Program-made: the position numbers and the translations under genes
Origin: DASVXQ01 sp046727955
GTDB lineage: Bacteria; Actinomycetota; CALGFH01
Direction: 5' to 3'
Length of the DNA stretch: 6,058 nt
Assembly (NCBI GenBank): GCA_046727955.1
Contig: JBKPDO010000040.1
Location: 1-6,058, forward strand
Notes under the pieces: model-generated
Seen by the model: the letters and a program-made list of their open reading frames with translations, nothing else
Told to the model about the DNA's origin: nothing
Database searches by the model: none
Shown: piece by piece, positions 5,736-6,058 of the stretch
Numbering within the stretch: the first letter of the stretch is position 1
How the letters are laid out: each line of letters starts with the position of its first letter

Positions 5736-6058
5736 GGGTACGTATCAGTACAGGGTAGGGCGGTATGTGGCCCGACTCGGGAACCGTGCTCGTCTTCGCC
5801 GGCCTGAGCCCGTCAGGGCGACGGCCGATCGGATCAGCTGTCCGCCGTGGCGGATCCCTCGGGCACTGACAACAACCTGTCGCGACCACTGCCACAAACC
5901 CTGCGCGTCACAGCTTTGCCCGGGTTCCGCAGCTCGGGTCGCGCATAGTCCACGAATCTGGGCAGTGACCTGCGGAGATGGGCGATGGCACGCGCAGGCG
6001 GCGTGTATCTAGGCGCGAGCGTTCGCGCTGGTCAGGAGCCTGGGGCCGGCGGGGTGAG
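5736..6058. other. Non-coding right flank
   Basis: About 320 bases without a credible gene; the one modest plus-strand open frame (5767-6012) runs through repeat array B and looks non-protein-like. Besides array B it holds two short inverted repeats: TCCGCC-GT-GGCGGA at 5841-5854, just before array B, and GCGCGA-GCGT-TCGCGC at 6013-6028. If 5912 is the transposon terminus, DNA from 5913 onward is the insertion target or a neighbouring element. Nothing else is recognised. Confidence 0.5.
5864..5912 (-). repeat. Transposon-end repeat array B (outer right end)
   Basis: Two 21-bp repeats lie at 5864-5884 and 5887-5907, with the same 23-bp spacing as array A, followed by TCACAGC. The first repeat is identical over all 21 bases to the second repeat of array A (4600-4620). 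The second begins CACTGCCACAAAC and is a divergent copy. Read on the minus strand the site begins TGTGACGCGCAG. Orientation is the same as array A, so the two arrays are direct, not inverted, repeats about 1.29 kb apart. Confidence 0.6.

Larger units (their letters stand above)
1..5912 (-). mobile_element. Partial Mu/Tn5053/Tn7-superfamily transposon, right-hand part
   Basis: A DDE transposase with a Mu-type C-terminal domain, a TniB/TnsC/MuB-like ATPase and a third co-transcribed gene form a transposition module read leftward. To their right lie a ligase gene, a HIRAN-domain gene and two transposon-end-like repeat arrays (termini proposed at 4625 and 5912). In this superfamily the transposase gene usually sits near one end, and elements end in TGT/ACA with several transposase-binding repeats, which matches what is seen. 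The left end and the target duplication are not in the window, so the true extent is unknown. The outer boundary could instead be 4625, leaving the HIRAN gene outside. The element type is well supported; the boundaries are inferred. Confidence 0.55.

Noticed and set aside
5939..5974. Possible inverted end repeat to the right of array B (CACTGCC on the minus strand)
   Set aside because: Only short blocks at each side match and the spacing is about 7 bases too long for the 21-bp unit.

Overview
The window is very GC-rich DNA with strong GC bias at third codon positions and GGAGG ribosome-binding sites. This fits an actinobacterium, but nothing here identifies the genus. No rRNA, tRNA or CRISPR array is visible. 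Almost everything can be read as one side of a Mu/Tn5053/Tn7-superfamily transposon plus its cargo.

Positions 1-3262 (minus strand) hold a three-gene transposition operon read right to left: a DDE transposase with a Mu-type C-terminal domain (1610-3262), an AAA+ ATPase of the TniB/TnsC/MuB type (856-1602), and a third protein (859 to beyond position 1). The third start overlaps the ATPase stop in an ATGA motif. The transposase is broken by two closely spaced, opposite frameshifts that put its catalytic glutamate out of frame. The third protein resembles the core of the ATPase but lacks both Walker motifs, so it looks like a dead ATPase paralogue. No TniQ/TnsD-like targeting protein is visible, but the operon continues past the left edge.

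Positions 3263-3489 are a divergent control region with a plausible transposase promoter whose -35/spacer region contains a perfect 14-bp palindrome. From 3490 to 4503 (plus strand) lies a complete, stand-alone ATP-dependent DNA ligase. From 4732 to 5676 (minus strand) lies a protein with an N-terminal HIRAN-like domain and a C-terminal four-cysteine zinc ribbon, preceded by its own promoter and ribosome-binding site.

Two short non-coding sites, 4577-4625 and 5864-5912, have the same architecture: two 21-bp repeats spaced 23 bp start to start, then TCACAGC. Read on the minus strand each begins TGTGACGCG and resembles the transposase-binding repeats at the ends of Tn7/CAST/Tn5053 elements. They are in the same orientation and flank the HIRAN gene. 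The simplest reading is two tandem right ends: an inner one closing transposase plus ligase, and an outer one that also takes in the HIRAN gene. The left end lies outside the window. As a system, the window suggests a Mu-like transposon carrying DNA-repair functions (ligase and HIRAN/zinc-ribbon protein), now with a damaged transposase.
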